Assembly (NCBI GenBank): GCA_002377695.1
Contig: DFQH01000008.1
Coordinates: 267,731 to 331,730, forward strand
From: Citromicrobium sp. UBA3494
GTDB taxonomy: Bacteria; Pseudomonadota; Alphaproteobacteria; Sphingomonadales; Sphingomonadaceae
DNA: 64,000 nt
Reading direction: 5' to 3'
The notes under the pieces were generated by a model that made no database searches, had not been told where the DNA came from, and worked only from the letters and a program-made list of their open reading frames with translations. Position 1 is the stretch's first letter. The number at the start of each line of letters is the position of its first letter. Position numbers and translations under genes: made by a program. This document shows positions 1 to 8,321 of this stretch, piece after piece.

Positions 1-477
1 CTGCGGCACCACGCCGCTGGCGAGTACGTTGCGCTGGAACACCTCGGCATAGCCGCCGAGCGATGCCACGCCTTCCTGGATGCGCGCGCCGCCCGAGTCA
101 TTCAGGCCGATGACGGGCGCGCCGACCTTCATCGCGGTGTCCATCACCTTGCAGATCTTCTCCGCATGGCGTTTGGACAGCGATCCGCCGAAGACGGTGA
201 AATCCTGGCTGAAGACATAGACCAGCCGGCCGTTGATCGTGCCCGACCCGGTGACGACGCCGTCCCCCATGATCTGCTGATCTTCCATGCCGAAATCGGT
301 GCAGTCGTGGACGACGTAGGTGTCCAGCTCCTCGAAGCTGCCTTCGTCGAGCAGCACGTCGAGCCGCTCGCGCGCGGTCAGCTTGCCCTTGGCATGCTGC
401 GCATCGATCCGCTTCTGGCCGCCACCCATCCGTGCGGCTTCGCGGCGTTTTTCCATTTCGGCAATATTGGCTGACAT
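1..477 (-). CDS. pccB: Propionyl-CoA (acyl-CoA) carboxylase beta subunit, 5' part
   Basis: Carboxyltransferase subunit of a biotin-dependent acyl-CoA carboxylase, probably propionyl-CoA to methylmalonyl-CoA. Only the first 159 codons lie in the window; the 3' end runs off the left edge. The N-terminus begins [20 protein letters not shown] and continues with the family hallmarks [15 protein letters not shown], a [14 protein letters not shown] stretch and [13 protein letters not shown], which is the start of the acyl-CoA binding crotonase-like fold. The ATG is preceded by AGAGGG at good spacing. It follows the lipoprotein gene by 52 nt on the same strand. Which acyl-CoA it prefers cannot be told from this part. 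Confidence 0.9.
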   Translation of the reverse strand, partial: MSANIAEMEKRREAARMGGGQKRIDAQHAKGKLTARERLDVLLDEGSFEELDTYVVHDCTDFGMEDQQIMGDGVVTGSGTINGRLVYVFSQDFTVFGGSLSKRHAEKICKVMDTAMKVGAPVIGLNDSGGARIQEGVASLGGYAEVFQRNVLASGVVPQ

Positions 478-529
478 CGGCATCCCTCTGAAACTGTTAG
501 GGACGCGTTGCACGGGTAGGCCGTGCCGG

Positions 530-1384
530 TCAATCGGCGGGCGGAGGCGGCGCGGGATCGCGCACGTGCGGGTACTTGGCCGCAAAGCGTTCGCGGCTTT
601 CGGGCGACCCGACGACCAGCACGGGCGCATCGCCGCAGGCTTCGCGCAAGGCGGCGGTGGTTTCGGGCGCGATATAGGCGCTGGGAGGCCCGCCCCAGTT
701 CATCGGTTCGCCGAGCCGCGCCAGCGTCTGCCCGCCGACCCGGTCCTTGAGCACGTAGAAACCTTCTGCGTCCTTATCGAGCCCGATTTCGGCGTGGAAG
801 AACGCCAGCTGGTCCGCCTCGCCATCGCCCTGCGTGGCCCAGAAGCAGCCATCGCGCAGCTCGACCCTGCCAAAGAGCAGCGCTTCGTTCTGTGCGCCCG
901 TGCGTGCCGAGGATGCGGGCCAGAAGCGGATGCCGGGCTTTGCAGCTTCGGAGACGGTGGGCAGGTTCATCGCCGGGACGAAGGACCAGGCGATATGCCT
1001 GGGCACCGTCCAGCCGTTTTCCTGCGCCCATCGCGCGAACTCGCTTTCGGTCATGCCGACATCGATGCTGGTGACCGCACCATCGGCGCCCTTGCCGTCG
1101 TACCCTGCACCCAGAAGCGCGTGCGCCGCTTCGAGACGACCGGTCCACGTCCGGCCGATGTCGCGCGCGTTGGCAGGCGGCGCGGCGGTTGCCTCGCGCC
1201 GGACATAGCCCTCGCCATCATAATGCTCCGCCCGCATCAGCTCCGCATAATCGGGCGTCGGGGCCTCGACCTGCGTGGCGTAGGAGCGCTCGTCTTCGGG
1301 ATGAGCGGGACTCACCGCATGCTCGTCACCGGCCATCGGGGAACAGGCGGCAAGCAGGGCGATCGGGGCGATGAGGATGCGCAT
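530..1384 (-). CDS. Hypothetical lipoprotein
   Basis: A 284-residue protein of unknown function. The N-terminus has a short hydrophobic stretch ending in the lipobox LLAAC, so it should be lipidated at Cys14 and anchored in the envelope. The body is hydrophilic with conserved-looking blocks such as [16 protein letters not shown] and [27 protein letters not shown], and the C-terminus is proline-rich. I recognise no domain. It sits between gor (45 nt upstream) and pccB on the same strand, but neither neighbour suggests a role. The start codon lacks a strong Shine-Dalgarno match. Confidence 0.75.
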   Translation of the reverse strand: MRILIAPIALLAACSPMAGDEHAVSPAHPEDERSYATQVEAPTPDYAELMRAEHYDGEGYVRREATAAPPANARDIGRTWTGRLEAAHALLGAGYDGKGADGAVTSIDVGMTESEFARWAQENGWTVPRHIAWSFVPAMNLPTVSEAAKPGIRFWPASSARTGAQNEALLFGRVELRDGCFWATQGDGEADQLAFFHAEIGLDKDAEGFYVLKDRVGGQTLARLGEPMNWGGPPSAYIAPETTAALREACGDAPVLVVGSPESRERFAAKYPHVRDPAPPPPAD

Positions 1385-1429
1385 GGTGCAATTCTCGGCC
1401 CGCGATACTTGCCCGCCGCTGAACTCGCG

Positions 1430-2785
1430 TCAGCGCATCAGCACCAGTTCTTCGGCCATGGTCGGATGGATCGCGACCGTCGCATCGAAATCGGCCTTGG
1501 TCAGCCCGGCCTTCACCGCGATCGCGGCGGCCTGCATCATTTCGGGTGCTTCGGGTGCGATCATGTGGATGCCGACGATCTTCCCGCTGTCGCCATCGCA
1601 GACCATCTTCATCAGGCTGCGCTCGTTGCGGCCCGCCAGCACGTTCTTCATCGGGCGGAAGTCCGACAGGTAGACCTTCACGCTGCCCAGCGTGTTCTTC
1701 GCCTCGCCCTCGGTCATGCCGACGGCGGCGATCGGCGGATGGCTGAACACCGCGCTGGGGATGCAGGAATGGTCCACTGCCACCGGCTCGCCCTTGCCGA
1801 ACACGGTTTCGGCGAAGGCCTGGCCTTCGCGGATGGCAACCGGGGTCAGCTGCACGCGATCGGTCACATCGCCCACGGCGTAGATGTGGTCGACATTGGT
1901 CTTGCTGAACCGGTCGACCTTCACCTCGCCGCCCTCGCCCAGCTCGACGCCGGCGTTTTCCAATCCCAGCCCTTCGGTGTTGGGAATGCGGCCCACCGCG
2001 AACATCACGAGATCGGCTTTCTCCTCGTCGCAGTCGGACAGCTTCACGAAATAGCCGCCTTCGTCGCACGGCTTGATATATTCGAAGGTGGTGTTGAAGC
2101 GGAACTTGATCCCCTTGGTGGTGGAGATCTGCAGCAGCCGGTCGCGCACGGCTTCGTCATAGCTGCGCAGCAGGCGATCGCCGCGGTTCACGATGTGAAC
2201 ATCGCAGCCGAACTCGTTGAAAATGCCCGCAAACTCGTTGGCGATATAACCGCCGCCCGCGATGATGATCTTCTTGGGCAGTTCATCGAGATGGAAGGCT
2301 TCGTTCGAGGATATCGCATGTTCCGCGCCCTGGCATTCGGGCATCCGGGGCCGCGCGCCGGTCGCGATCAGGATGTGCTTCGCGGTCACGGTCTTGCCGC
2401 TCGCCAGCGTGATTTCGTGCGGGCCGGTAATCTCGGCACGCTCGTTGAAAATCTCGACCCCGTGGCTTTCGAGCGTGTTGGTATAGGACCCTTCGATCCT
2501 GGTAACATCGTCGAGCACGTTGTCGCGCAGCTTGATCCAGTCGAAGCTGCGTTCGCCAATGTCCCAGCCAAACCGCTGGCAATCCTCAAGATCCTCGGCG
2601 AACTGCGCGCCGTAGACGAGCATCTTCTTGGGCACGCACCCGCGGATCACGCAGGTGCCGCCCACCCGATGTTCCTCCGCAATCGCGACCTTCGCACCAT
2701 GGGCGGCGGAAACGCGACTGGCGCGAACTCCGCCGGAACCCGCGCCAATCGTGAAGAGGTCGTAGTCGTATTGTTCGGCGGGCAT
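1430..2785 (-). CDS. gor: Glutathione-disulfide reductase
   Basis: NADPH-dependent flavoenzyme that reduces glutathione disulfide in the cytoplasm. The 451-residue protein has an N-terminal FAD-binding GAGSGG motif, the redox-active disulfide Cys45/Cys50 in GGTCVIRGCVPKK, a second dinucleotide-binding loop IIAGGGYIANEFAG, and the C-terminal interface motif with the catalytic His in HPTMAEE. The chosen ATG has AGGAG about ten bases upstream and gives the usual family length. The frame stays open upstream through the next gene, but those extra residues are a shadow of the phosphatidyltransferase gene. It follows that gene by 83 nt, so the two may be co-transcribed. Confidence 0.95.
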   Translation of the reverse strand: MPAEQYDYDLFTIGAGSGGVRASRVSAAHGAKVAIAEEHRVGGTCVIRGCVPKKMLVYGAQFAEDLEDCQRFGWDIGERSFDWIKLRDNVLDDVTRIEGSYTNTLESHGVEIFNERAEITGPHEITLASGKTVTAKHILIATGARPRMPECQGAEHAISSNEAFHLDELPKKIIIAGGGYIANEFAGIFNEFGCDVHIVNRGDRLLRSYDEAVRDRLLQISTTKGIKFRFNTTFEYIKPCDEGGYFVKLSDCDEEKADLVMFAVGRIPNTEGLGLENAGVELGEGGEVKVDRFSKTNVDHIYAVGDVTDRVQLTPVAIREGQAFAETVFGKGEPVAVDHSCIPSAVFSHPPIAAVGMTEGEAKNTLGSVKVYLSDFRPMKNVLAGRNERSLMKMVCDGDSGKIVGIHMIAPEAPEMMQAAAIAVKAGLTKADFDATVAIHPTMAEELVLMR

Positions 2786-2868
2786 ATTCTGGCGCTCCTG
2801 CTGGCAAGAGCGCGCGATATGGCGGGCACGGTCGGATGGTTCAACCGGCAGCGGGCGACCCGACCGGC

Positions 2869-3576
2869 CTAGCGGAATTTGACCGCCGGTTCCTCGAGCG
2901 CAAGCTTGCGTGCCACGGAGGCAGTCTGCACCGCAAAGAGGCAGATGAGCAGCACGCCCACGGCCCCGACAAAAAAGTCGAAACCGGTGAAGAGGCCGAT
3001 CAGCGGGGTCGGACCCAGGGCGATCATCGCAAGCGTCATCGCGATCAGGACCAGACGCAGCTCGGTGGGGCCAGCCTTCAGGTAGGAAAGGCGCAGTTCG
3101 CCCATCACCCTTACCGAGAGGAACGCGTGGATCGACATCAGCAGATAGCCCGCCAGCGCCACCAGCGCGACTTCCAGCTGGACGTAGCCGGAGGCGCCGA
3201 GCCCCAGCACGACCAGCGTTGTCGCCAACCCATCGCAGCTGTGATCGAGGAAATAGCCGTAACGCGGGCGCTCGATCCGGCGGAAACGCGCCAGACTTCC
3301 GTCGAGCGAATCGCCGAACCAGTGCAGCACGTATCCGGCAATCGCCAGCCACAGCCAGCCGTCGCCCAGATTGCTGGCCGCATAGCCGGCGAAGACCGCC
3401 AGCGCGCCGACCATGCCGGCGAATGTCAGCATGTCGGGGGTCACCCACCCGGGCATCGCAGCACACAAGCGGTTGAGCAGCCAACGCTCCCCCCGAGCCA
3501 GCACGTTTTCCTGCACGCGTTCTATCGGCTGGGCGTCGGGGGAGAGTTTCTTATTGGTCGAATTCACTGGAGCCAT
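2869..3576 (-). CDS. CDP-alcohol phosphatidyltransferase family membrane protein
   Basis: Integral membrane enzyme of 235 residues in the family that transfers a phosphatidyl or similar group from a CDP-activated donor to an alcohol. The signature appears as DSLDGSLAR, then Y-G-Y-F-L-D-H-S-C-D, giving the metal-binding aspartates; the spacer between AR and the glycine is nine residues. Several hydrophobic segments follow. The alcohol acceptor cannot be assigned from sequence. It lies 49 nt downstream of the RhlE-type helicase on the same strand and upstream of gor. The Shine-Dalgarno sequence is weak. Confidence 0.85.
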   Translation of the reverse strand: MAPVNSTNKKLSPDAQPIERVQENVLARGERWLLNRLCAAMPGWVTPDMLTFAGMVGALAVFAGYAASNLGDGWLWLAIAGYVLHWFGDSLDGSLARFRRIERPRYGYFLDHSCDGLATTLVVLGLGASGYVQLEVALVALAGYLLMSIHAFLSVRVMGELRLSYLKAGPTELRLVLIAMTLAMIALGPTPLIGLFTGFDFFVGAVGVLLICLFAVQTASVARKLALEEPAVKFR

Positions 3577-3625
3577 CCAAGCGGTATATCAGCCAGACGC
3601 GGGGGCGCCACGCAAGCCGGCCTGT

Positions 3626-5050
3626 TCAGCCTCGGCCGCCGGAACGCGCGCCGCTGGGGCGGCTGTTCTGCCGCCGCTGGCCGCCACTGCGGTTCTGATC
3701 CCTGCCGGGGCCGCCGCGACCCTGGCCGCCACCGCGGCTTTCACCCTGCGGCTTGCCGCCGCCGGGGCGGCCCTTGCGGTTCTGGTGCTTGTTCTTGGGC
3801 TTTGCATTGCGCCCGCCATCACCGATCGGCTTGGGGCTGACGCGCTGTCCGCGCTGCTGCTTGGGCGCGGGCTTGGTGGGGCCGACGCCTTCGACCACCG
3901 CGCGGAAGTTTTCCGGCAGCGGCAGGCGTTCGAACTCGGCGTCGGTCGTCTTGCGGATATCCTTGAGATACTGACGCTCGTCCTCGGCGCAGAACGCGAT
4001 GGCAATGCCGTCGGCACCCGCACGCGCGGTCCGCCCGATGCGGTGAACATATTGCTCGGGCACGTTGGGGAGTTCGTAGTTGATCACGTGGCTGACGCCG
4101 GGAATGTCGATCCCGCGCGCGGCGACGTCGGTCGCCACCAGCACCGGGGTCTTGGCCCGCTTGAACTCGTCGAGCGCGCGTTCGCGCTGCGGCTGGCTCT
4201 TGTTGCCGTGGATCGCGTTCGCCGCGATGTTCACCTGCGCCAGCTTCTTCACCACGCGGTCGCAGCCATGTTTGGTGCGCGCGAAGACGAGCACGCGTTC
4301 GAGCTTGCCGGGGATTTCATGGCGGCCCGACAGGATCAGTTCGAGCAGGCTCTGCTTCTCGTCCTGCTGGACCATGAACAGGTACTGGTCGATCCGCTCT
4401 GCCGTGGTGCTTTCGGGGGTCACCGAGACCTGCACGGGATTGCGGCAATACTGGCTGACGAGGTCCTTGATCGCCTTGGGCATGGTCGCGCTGAAGAACA
4501 GCGTCTGGCGATCCTTCGGCGTCAGTTCGTTGATCTTGCGCAGCGCGTGGATGAAGCCGAGGTCCAGCATCTGGTCCGCTTCATCGAGCACCAGGATTTC
4601 GACCTTGTCGAGAGTGAACGCGCGCTGGTCGATCAGGTCGAGCAGGCGGCCCGGCGTCGCGACCAGGATGTCGCACCCGCGGTGCAGCTTGTTGCGATCC
4701 TTGTTGACCGAGGTGCCGCCGACGATCGACTGGACCTTCAGGCCCGCAAGCGCGCCGTAATCCTTGGCGCTCTGGGCGATCTGCCCGGCCAGTTCGCGCG
4801 TCGGCGCAAGCACCAGCATGCGGCACGATTTGAACGGCGTCTGGTTGTCGGCGTCGCGCAGACGATCGATGCTGGGCAGCATGAACGCGGCGGTCTTGCC
4901 GGTGCCCGTCTGCGCGATACCCAGAAGGTCGCGCCCTTCGAGCACGGGAGGAATGGCCTGCGCCTGGATCGGCGTGGGCTCCTTGTAGCCTTGCAGGTCG
5001 AGCGCTTGGAGAACGGGCTGCGACAGGCCAAGGTCTGAAAACTGTGTCAT
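3626..5050 (-). CDS. rhlE: DEAD-box ATP-dependent RNA helicase, RhlE type
   Basis: ATP-dependent RNA helicase of 474 residues. Visible motifs in order are the Q-motif region, I (AQTGTGKT), Ia (PTRELA), Ib (TPGR), II (DEAD), III (SAT) and VI (HRIGRTAR). The last roughly 80 residues are a low-complexity Gly/Arg/Gln/Lys tail typical of RhlE-like proteins that bind RNA non-specifically. The start MTQFSDLGL was chosen because it is the family N-terminus; the open frame further upstream has no similarity. The gene is divergent from the MscS gene across a 266-nt spacer. The exact RhlE versus CsdA assignment is by motif and tail only. Confidence 0.9.
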   Translation of the reverse strand: MTQFSDLGLSQPVLQALDLQGYKEPTPIQAQAIPPVLEGRDLLGIAQTGTGKTAAFMLPSIDRLRDADNQTPFKSCRMLVLAPTRELAGQIAQSAKDYGALAGLKVQSIVGGTSVNKDRNKLHRGCDILVATPGRLLDLIDQRAFTLDKVEILVLDEADQMLDLGFIHALRKINELTPKDRQTLFFSATMPKAIKDLVSQYCRNPVQVSVTPESTTAERIDQYLFMVQQDEKQSLLELILSGRHEIPGKLERVLVFARTKHGCDRVVKKLAQVNIAANAIHGNKSQPQRERALDEFKRAKTPVLVATDVAARGIDIPGVSHVINYELPNVPEQYVHRIGRTARAGADGIAIAFCAEDERQYLKDIRKTTDAEFERLPLPENFRAVVEGVGPTKPAPKQQRGQRVSPKPIGDGGRNAKPKNKHQNRKGRPGGGKPQGESRGGGQGRGGPGRDQNRSGGQRRQNSRPSGARSGGRG

Positions 5051-5316
5051 GAAATAACTCGCAATATATGCGGCGCGCAGACGCAGTGGTCGCGCGGCGC
5101 GGGGGTTGAAACCACCCGCGTGAAAAGGGAAGTCTGTAGAAAAAGAACCGAAGGGCTGCCGGGAGCGGCTTTGTCTGGCCGCTCGCTTCACGCTGGCGCG
5201 CGCTTCGATGGGCAGCAGATGGTGCATCGCAGCGCCAAAGTCAATGCGCACGCCTTCGCATTTGCGAAACACTCTCCCTTCCCGCACGTTGCGGGGACGA
5301 GGAAAGGGGGATTGCG

Positions 5317-6426
5317 ATGATCGAACCCATCAGCGAAACCATCGACGAGGGCACTGCACTGCTGGCCGATCCCCTGCACGCGGCCATTGCGGCGGGAATT
5401 GCGGTGGCGCTGGCGCTCGCGATCCATGCGGCGCTGTTCTTCCTCCTGCGGCGGATCGCACGGCGGACCGATGGATCGGCGGACGATATCGTGGTCCGGC
5501 ATCTCCATCGACCCACACGGCTGGCTTTGGTCGTCCTCGCCTTGATGGGCGCCGCCCGCGAGGTGCCCGAACTGCGCGACATCTGGGCCGATATCGCCAC
5601 CTTCGTGCTGCCCGCGGTGGTTGGCTGGATGGTGCTGTCGATCCTGCGCGCGCTGGTCGAGGCGGCAAAGCTCAAGGCGGACATTTCCGTCGCGGACAAT
5701 CTCAAGGCGCGCCGCAAGCGCACCAAGCTGACGATGTTCAGCCGCATCGCCACCTTCATCATCGTTTTCGTGACCATCGGCCTGATGCTGCTGGCGATCC
5801 CGGGCGTGCGCGACATCGGGCTGACGCTGGTTGCTTCGGCGGGCCTGGCGGGCCTGGCGGTGGGCGCCGCGGCGCAACCCGCGCTCAAATCGCTGATCGC
5901 AGGCGTGCAGATGGCGCTGACCGAGCCGATCAATATCGACGATGCCGTGGTCCTCGAAGGCGAATGGGGCTGGATCGAGGATATCCGCACCACCTACGTG
6001 GTGGTGAAGATCTGGGACGAGCGGCGGCTGGTGGTGCCGACCAGCTATTTCCTCGAAAAACCCTTCCAGAACTGGACCAAGCAGACCGCCAACCTGCTGG
6101 GCACGGTGTTTCTCCATCTGGACCCGAAGGCCAGGATCGCACCCGTGCGCGAGGAATTCTTCCGCCAGGTCGAGGCGAACGAGCGCTGGGACGGCCGGGT
6201 AAAGGTGGTGCAGGTGACCGACACCACGCGCGATTCCAAGGAAGTGCGCCTGCTGATGAGCGCGAAGAACTCGCCCACCCTGTTCGATCTTCGCTGCGAT
6301 ATCCGCGAAGGCATGATGGAATGGCTGGCCGACAACCGGCCGGAAGATTTTGCGCAGCTAAGGCTGATGAACGACGCTGGCGGCAGATCGCAGCCGCCCG
6401 ATCCCGCCCAGAACGTTTCGGATTAG
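5317..6426 (+). CDS. MscS-family mechanosensitive ion channel
   Basis: Inner-membrane small-conductance mechanosensitive channel, 369 residues, which releases solutes on hypo-osmotic shock. There are about four transmembrane segments; the pore helix is the Gly/Ala-rich AGLAGLAVGAAAQPALKSLIAG region around residue 175, followed by the beta domain (PINIDDAVVLEGEWGWIEDI) and the C-terminal alpha/beta domain. The ATG has AAAGGGGG at good spacing. It is divergent from the helicase gene and ends 5 nt from the convergent small gene. The permeating solute is not indicated. Confidence 0.9.
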   Translation: MIEPISETIDEGTALLADPLHAAIAAGIAVALALAIHAALFFLLRRIARRTDGSADDIVVRHLHRPTRLALVVLALMGAAREVPELRDIWADIATFVLPAVVGWMVLSILRALVEAAKLKADISVADNLKARRKRTKLTMFSRIATFIIVFVTIGLMLLAIPGVRDIGLTLVASAGLAGLAVGAAAQPALKSLIAGVQMALTEPINIDDAVVLEGEWGWIEDIRTTYVVVKIWDERRLVVPTSYFLEKPFQNWTKQTANLLGTVFLHLDPKARIAPVREEFFRQVEANERWDGRVKVVQVTDTTRDSKEVRLLMSAKNSPTLFDLRCDIREGMMEWLADNRPEDFAQLRLMNDAGGRSQPPDPAQNVSD

Positions 6427-6431
6427 GGCGG

Positions 6432-6704
6432 TCAGGCCGATCGCCGCAGCGAGCTTGCGCACCGCATTCTCACCGCCGCTGCCGTCTTCTCAACCGCAGG
6501 TTCCGCGCAGCGCGCGCCGACTTCGTCCGGACCGTCGATGAGTTTCGGCACCAGCCGGGCAAGGCTTTCCGCCGCCGCATCGAAATTCCGCTGGGCGTGA
6601 CGCAATTCCTGCCCTTCCGGTTCCGTATCGTCGCACGCCCGAACGGTCTGCAAGCGATCGAACGACGCGCGAAAATCCCTCAATACCTCGTCCCGCAAAG
6701 ACAT
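6432..6704 (-). CDS. Hypothetical protein, 90 aa
   Basis: A small soluble protein beginning MSLRDEVLRDFRASFDRLQ, rich in Arg, Ala and Glu, predicted mostly helical, without signal peptide or recognisable domain. The start was chosen because AAAGGGGG lies about ten bases upstream; an earlier ATG 36 nt upstream lacks such a site. It is convergent with the MscS gene, with only five bases between stop codons. Open frames on either strand are frequent in this GC-rich DNA, so it may be spurious, but the ribosome binding site speaks for it. Confidence 0.45.
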   Translation of the reverse strand: MSLRDEVLRDFRASFDRLQTVRACDDTEPEGQELRHAQRNFDAAAESLARLVPKLIDGPDEVGARCAEPAVEKTAAAVRMRCASSLRRSA

Positions 6705-6921
6705 GACCGAAGCCCCCTTTTCGAGTATTCGATAGTTCAAATATCTGTAATGACGGAATTTATATCGATGCTCTTAAAGAGTTCTGAACTGGAGTTCCTG
6801 GCCCGACGGGTTCTCCTGCAATCCTCCCTGTGGCGCGGGTTGCCGCGGCGGGGAATGCGCAGTGCCAACCTGCATTGCTCGCGTTTGAAACCAAACCTGC
6901 TGCCAAGCGCTCGATAAGGAT

Positions 6922-7398
6922 ATGGACCTCAATGCCCCGATCCCGGTCGCTGCGCTCGACATCGAAATCGTGCTGCGCCTCGGCGTGGCCGCCCTGCTCG
7001 GCCTGGTCGTGGGGTTCGATCGCGAATGGCGCGGGCATGCGGCCGGGATGCGCACCCATGGCCTCATCTGCGTGGCAGCCGCGGGAATGGCGGTCTCGGT
7101 CCTGGCACTATACAACCAGCTCGACGCACCGCGCGTCGATCCGCTGCGCATGTTCGAGGCGGCGGCCGGCTTTATCGGGATCGTGGGCGCAGGACTGATC
7201 GTCTTCAGCCGTGGCAGGGTCCACAACCTTACCACCGCGGCGCACCTGTGGCTGGCGACCGTGATCGGCCTCGCTTGCGGGCTTGGCCAGTGGCCGCTGG
7301 TGGTGGTGCTTGCGGTCATCAGCCTGGTGATGATCTCGGCCATGCGCGTGGTCGAAGGCTGGTTCGGCCACGATGACCGCAAGCTCGACGAAGACTGA
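6922..7398 (+). CDS. MgtC/SapB family membrane protein
   Basis: A 158-residue inner-membrane protein matching the MgtC/SapB N-terminal membrane domain: about four hydrophobic helices and the family signature LLGLVVGFDREWRGHAAGMRTHGL with its conserved acidic and basic residues. It lacks the cytoplasmic C-terminal domain of Salmonella MgtC, as do many short homologues, so a role in magnesium adaptation or virulence should not be assumed. AAGGA lies only one base before the ATG, an unusually short spacing. It is convergent with the EF-hand lipoprotein gene. Confidence 0.8.
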   Translation: MDLNAPIPVAALDIEIVLRLGVAALLGLVVGFDREWRGHAAGMRTHGLICVAAAGMAVSVLALYNQLDAPRVDPLRMFEAAAGFIGIVGAGLIVFSRGRVHNLTTAAHLWLATVIGLACGLGQWPLVVVLAVISLVMISAMRVVEGWFGHDDRKLDED

Positions 7399-7425
7399 GC
7401 CCCTTTCCGACGGACAAATCTCATG

Positions 7426-7459
7426 AAAAAAGGGCGCAAGAACCGCGTTCCTGCGCCCT
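7426..7459 (-). terminator. Rho-independent terminator after the EF-hand lipoprotein gene
   Basis: Read on the minus strand this is a 13-bp stem (7459-7447 pairing with 7443-7431, one mismatch) with a CGC loop, running straight into six U. This is the only hairpin I found in the window with a proper U tract. On the plus strand it could also weakly stop the MgtC-like gene. Confidence 0.8.
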
Positions 7460-7526
7460 CTGGTTTAAGATCGATGACGACGGCGCCGAACCGCCGCATC
7501 GATTCCCGGGGAAGCCTGTGAAGCCT

Positions 7527-8189
7527 TTACGGGGTGCGCGCCGAATTGCGTGCTGCCTGGAACTCCGCCTGCGAGAGATAGCTGTCGCCATCTTCGTCGA
7601 AATAGAAGAAGGTCTGACCCGCTTCGTTGATCTGGCTCTGCGTCAGATAAGGCGCCTTTGCGTCGTTGCGTGCAGGCTCCGTCGGATGGGTCGGCAGCGC
7701 CCAGATCGCATATTCGGCGACGGACAGCTCGCCATCGTCGTTCCGGTCGAGATAAGCGAAATCCATCCGGCTGCGCGGCATCATCTGGCTTTCGCCCGAC
7801 ATGTCCGAACCGCTGGTCGACGCCGAACCACCGGACGAGGCCATCGTGTCGTCGCCCGATCCGCCTGTGGTGGTTTCATCGTCCATCGAGCCTGCGCTCG
7901 TGGAGCCTTCGTCCATACTGCCGCCGGATTCCATCTCATCCGCCATGGCATCGCGGTTGCGGTCGTATTCGTCGCTGACGGCCTGCCTGTCCATCTCGTC
8001 GAAGCGCGTCTGCTGGTCCTCGTCGAGATCACCGCCGACCGGATAGGCATCGTCATCGGCGTTGACATCATCGTCCACGATCTCGTCGACATCATCGATC
8101 GCAGTGTTCTCGACATCCTCGGACCCGCAGGCTGCGAGCGCGAGTGCGGCGGTGGAGACCAGTGCGGTCAATTTGAGACGATGTTGCAT
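7527..8189 (-). CDS. EF-hand calcium-binding-type lipoprotein
   Basis: A 220-residue envelope protein. The N-terminus is a lipoprotein signal ending in ALAACGSED. A very acidic segment follows (DDVDEIVDDDVNADDD), then a Ser/Gly/Thr/Met-rich linker, then two EF-hand loops: DRNDDGELSVAE and DEDGDSYLSQAE, each with acidic or oxygen ligands at positions 1, 3, 5, 9 and 12. This suggests a calcium-binding protein in the periplasm or on the outer membrane. The ATG has AAGGA at good spacing; an earlier in-frame ATG would bury the signal peptide and is rejected. A strong terminator follows. Confidence 0.85.
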   Translation of the reverse strand: MQHRLKLTALVSTAALALAACGSEDVENTAIDDVDEIVDDDVNADDDAYPVGGDLDEDQQTRFDEMDRQAVSDEYDRNRDAMADEMESGGSMDEGSTSAGSMDDETTTGGSGDDTMASSGGSASTSGSDMSGESQMMPRSRMDFAYLDRNDDGELSVAEYAIWALPTHPTEPARNDAKAPYLTQSQINEAGQTFFYFDEDGDSYLSQAEFQAARNSARTP

Positions 8190-8321
8190 GGGGGATCCTT
8201 CAAGGTTTGTGTGAGCCCGCAACGTGAACGCACGACGCGGCAAACCTTTCAGAATCTCACATCGGTTAAGTTGCATGCGAAAGAGGGTGAGCCGCGCGCC
8301 CCTCCCTCTCATCCCATGCAC

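Noticed and set aside
320..2872. 850-codon open frame on the plus strand opposite gor and its neighbours
   Set aside because: Its sequence is the antisense shadow of well-identified genes (gor, lipoprotein, pccB), has low-complexity Arg/His/Ala composition and no domain.
1430..3484. Possible fusion of the CDP-alcohol phosphatidyltransferase region with glutathione reductase
   Set aside because: The frame is open, but the upstream residues are an out-of-frame reading of the phosphatidyltransferase gene, and gor has a good internal start.
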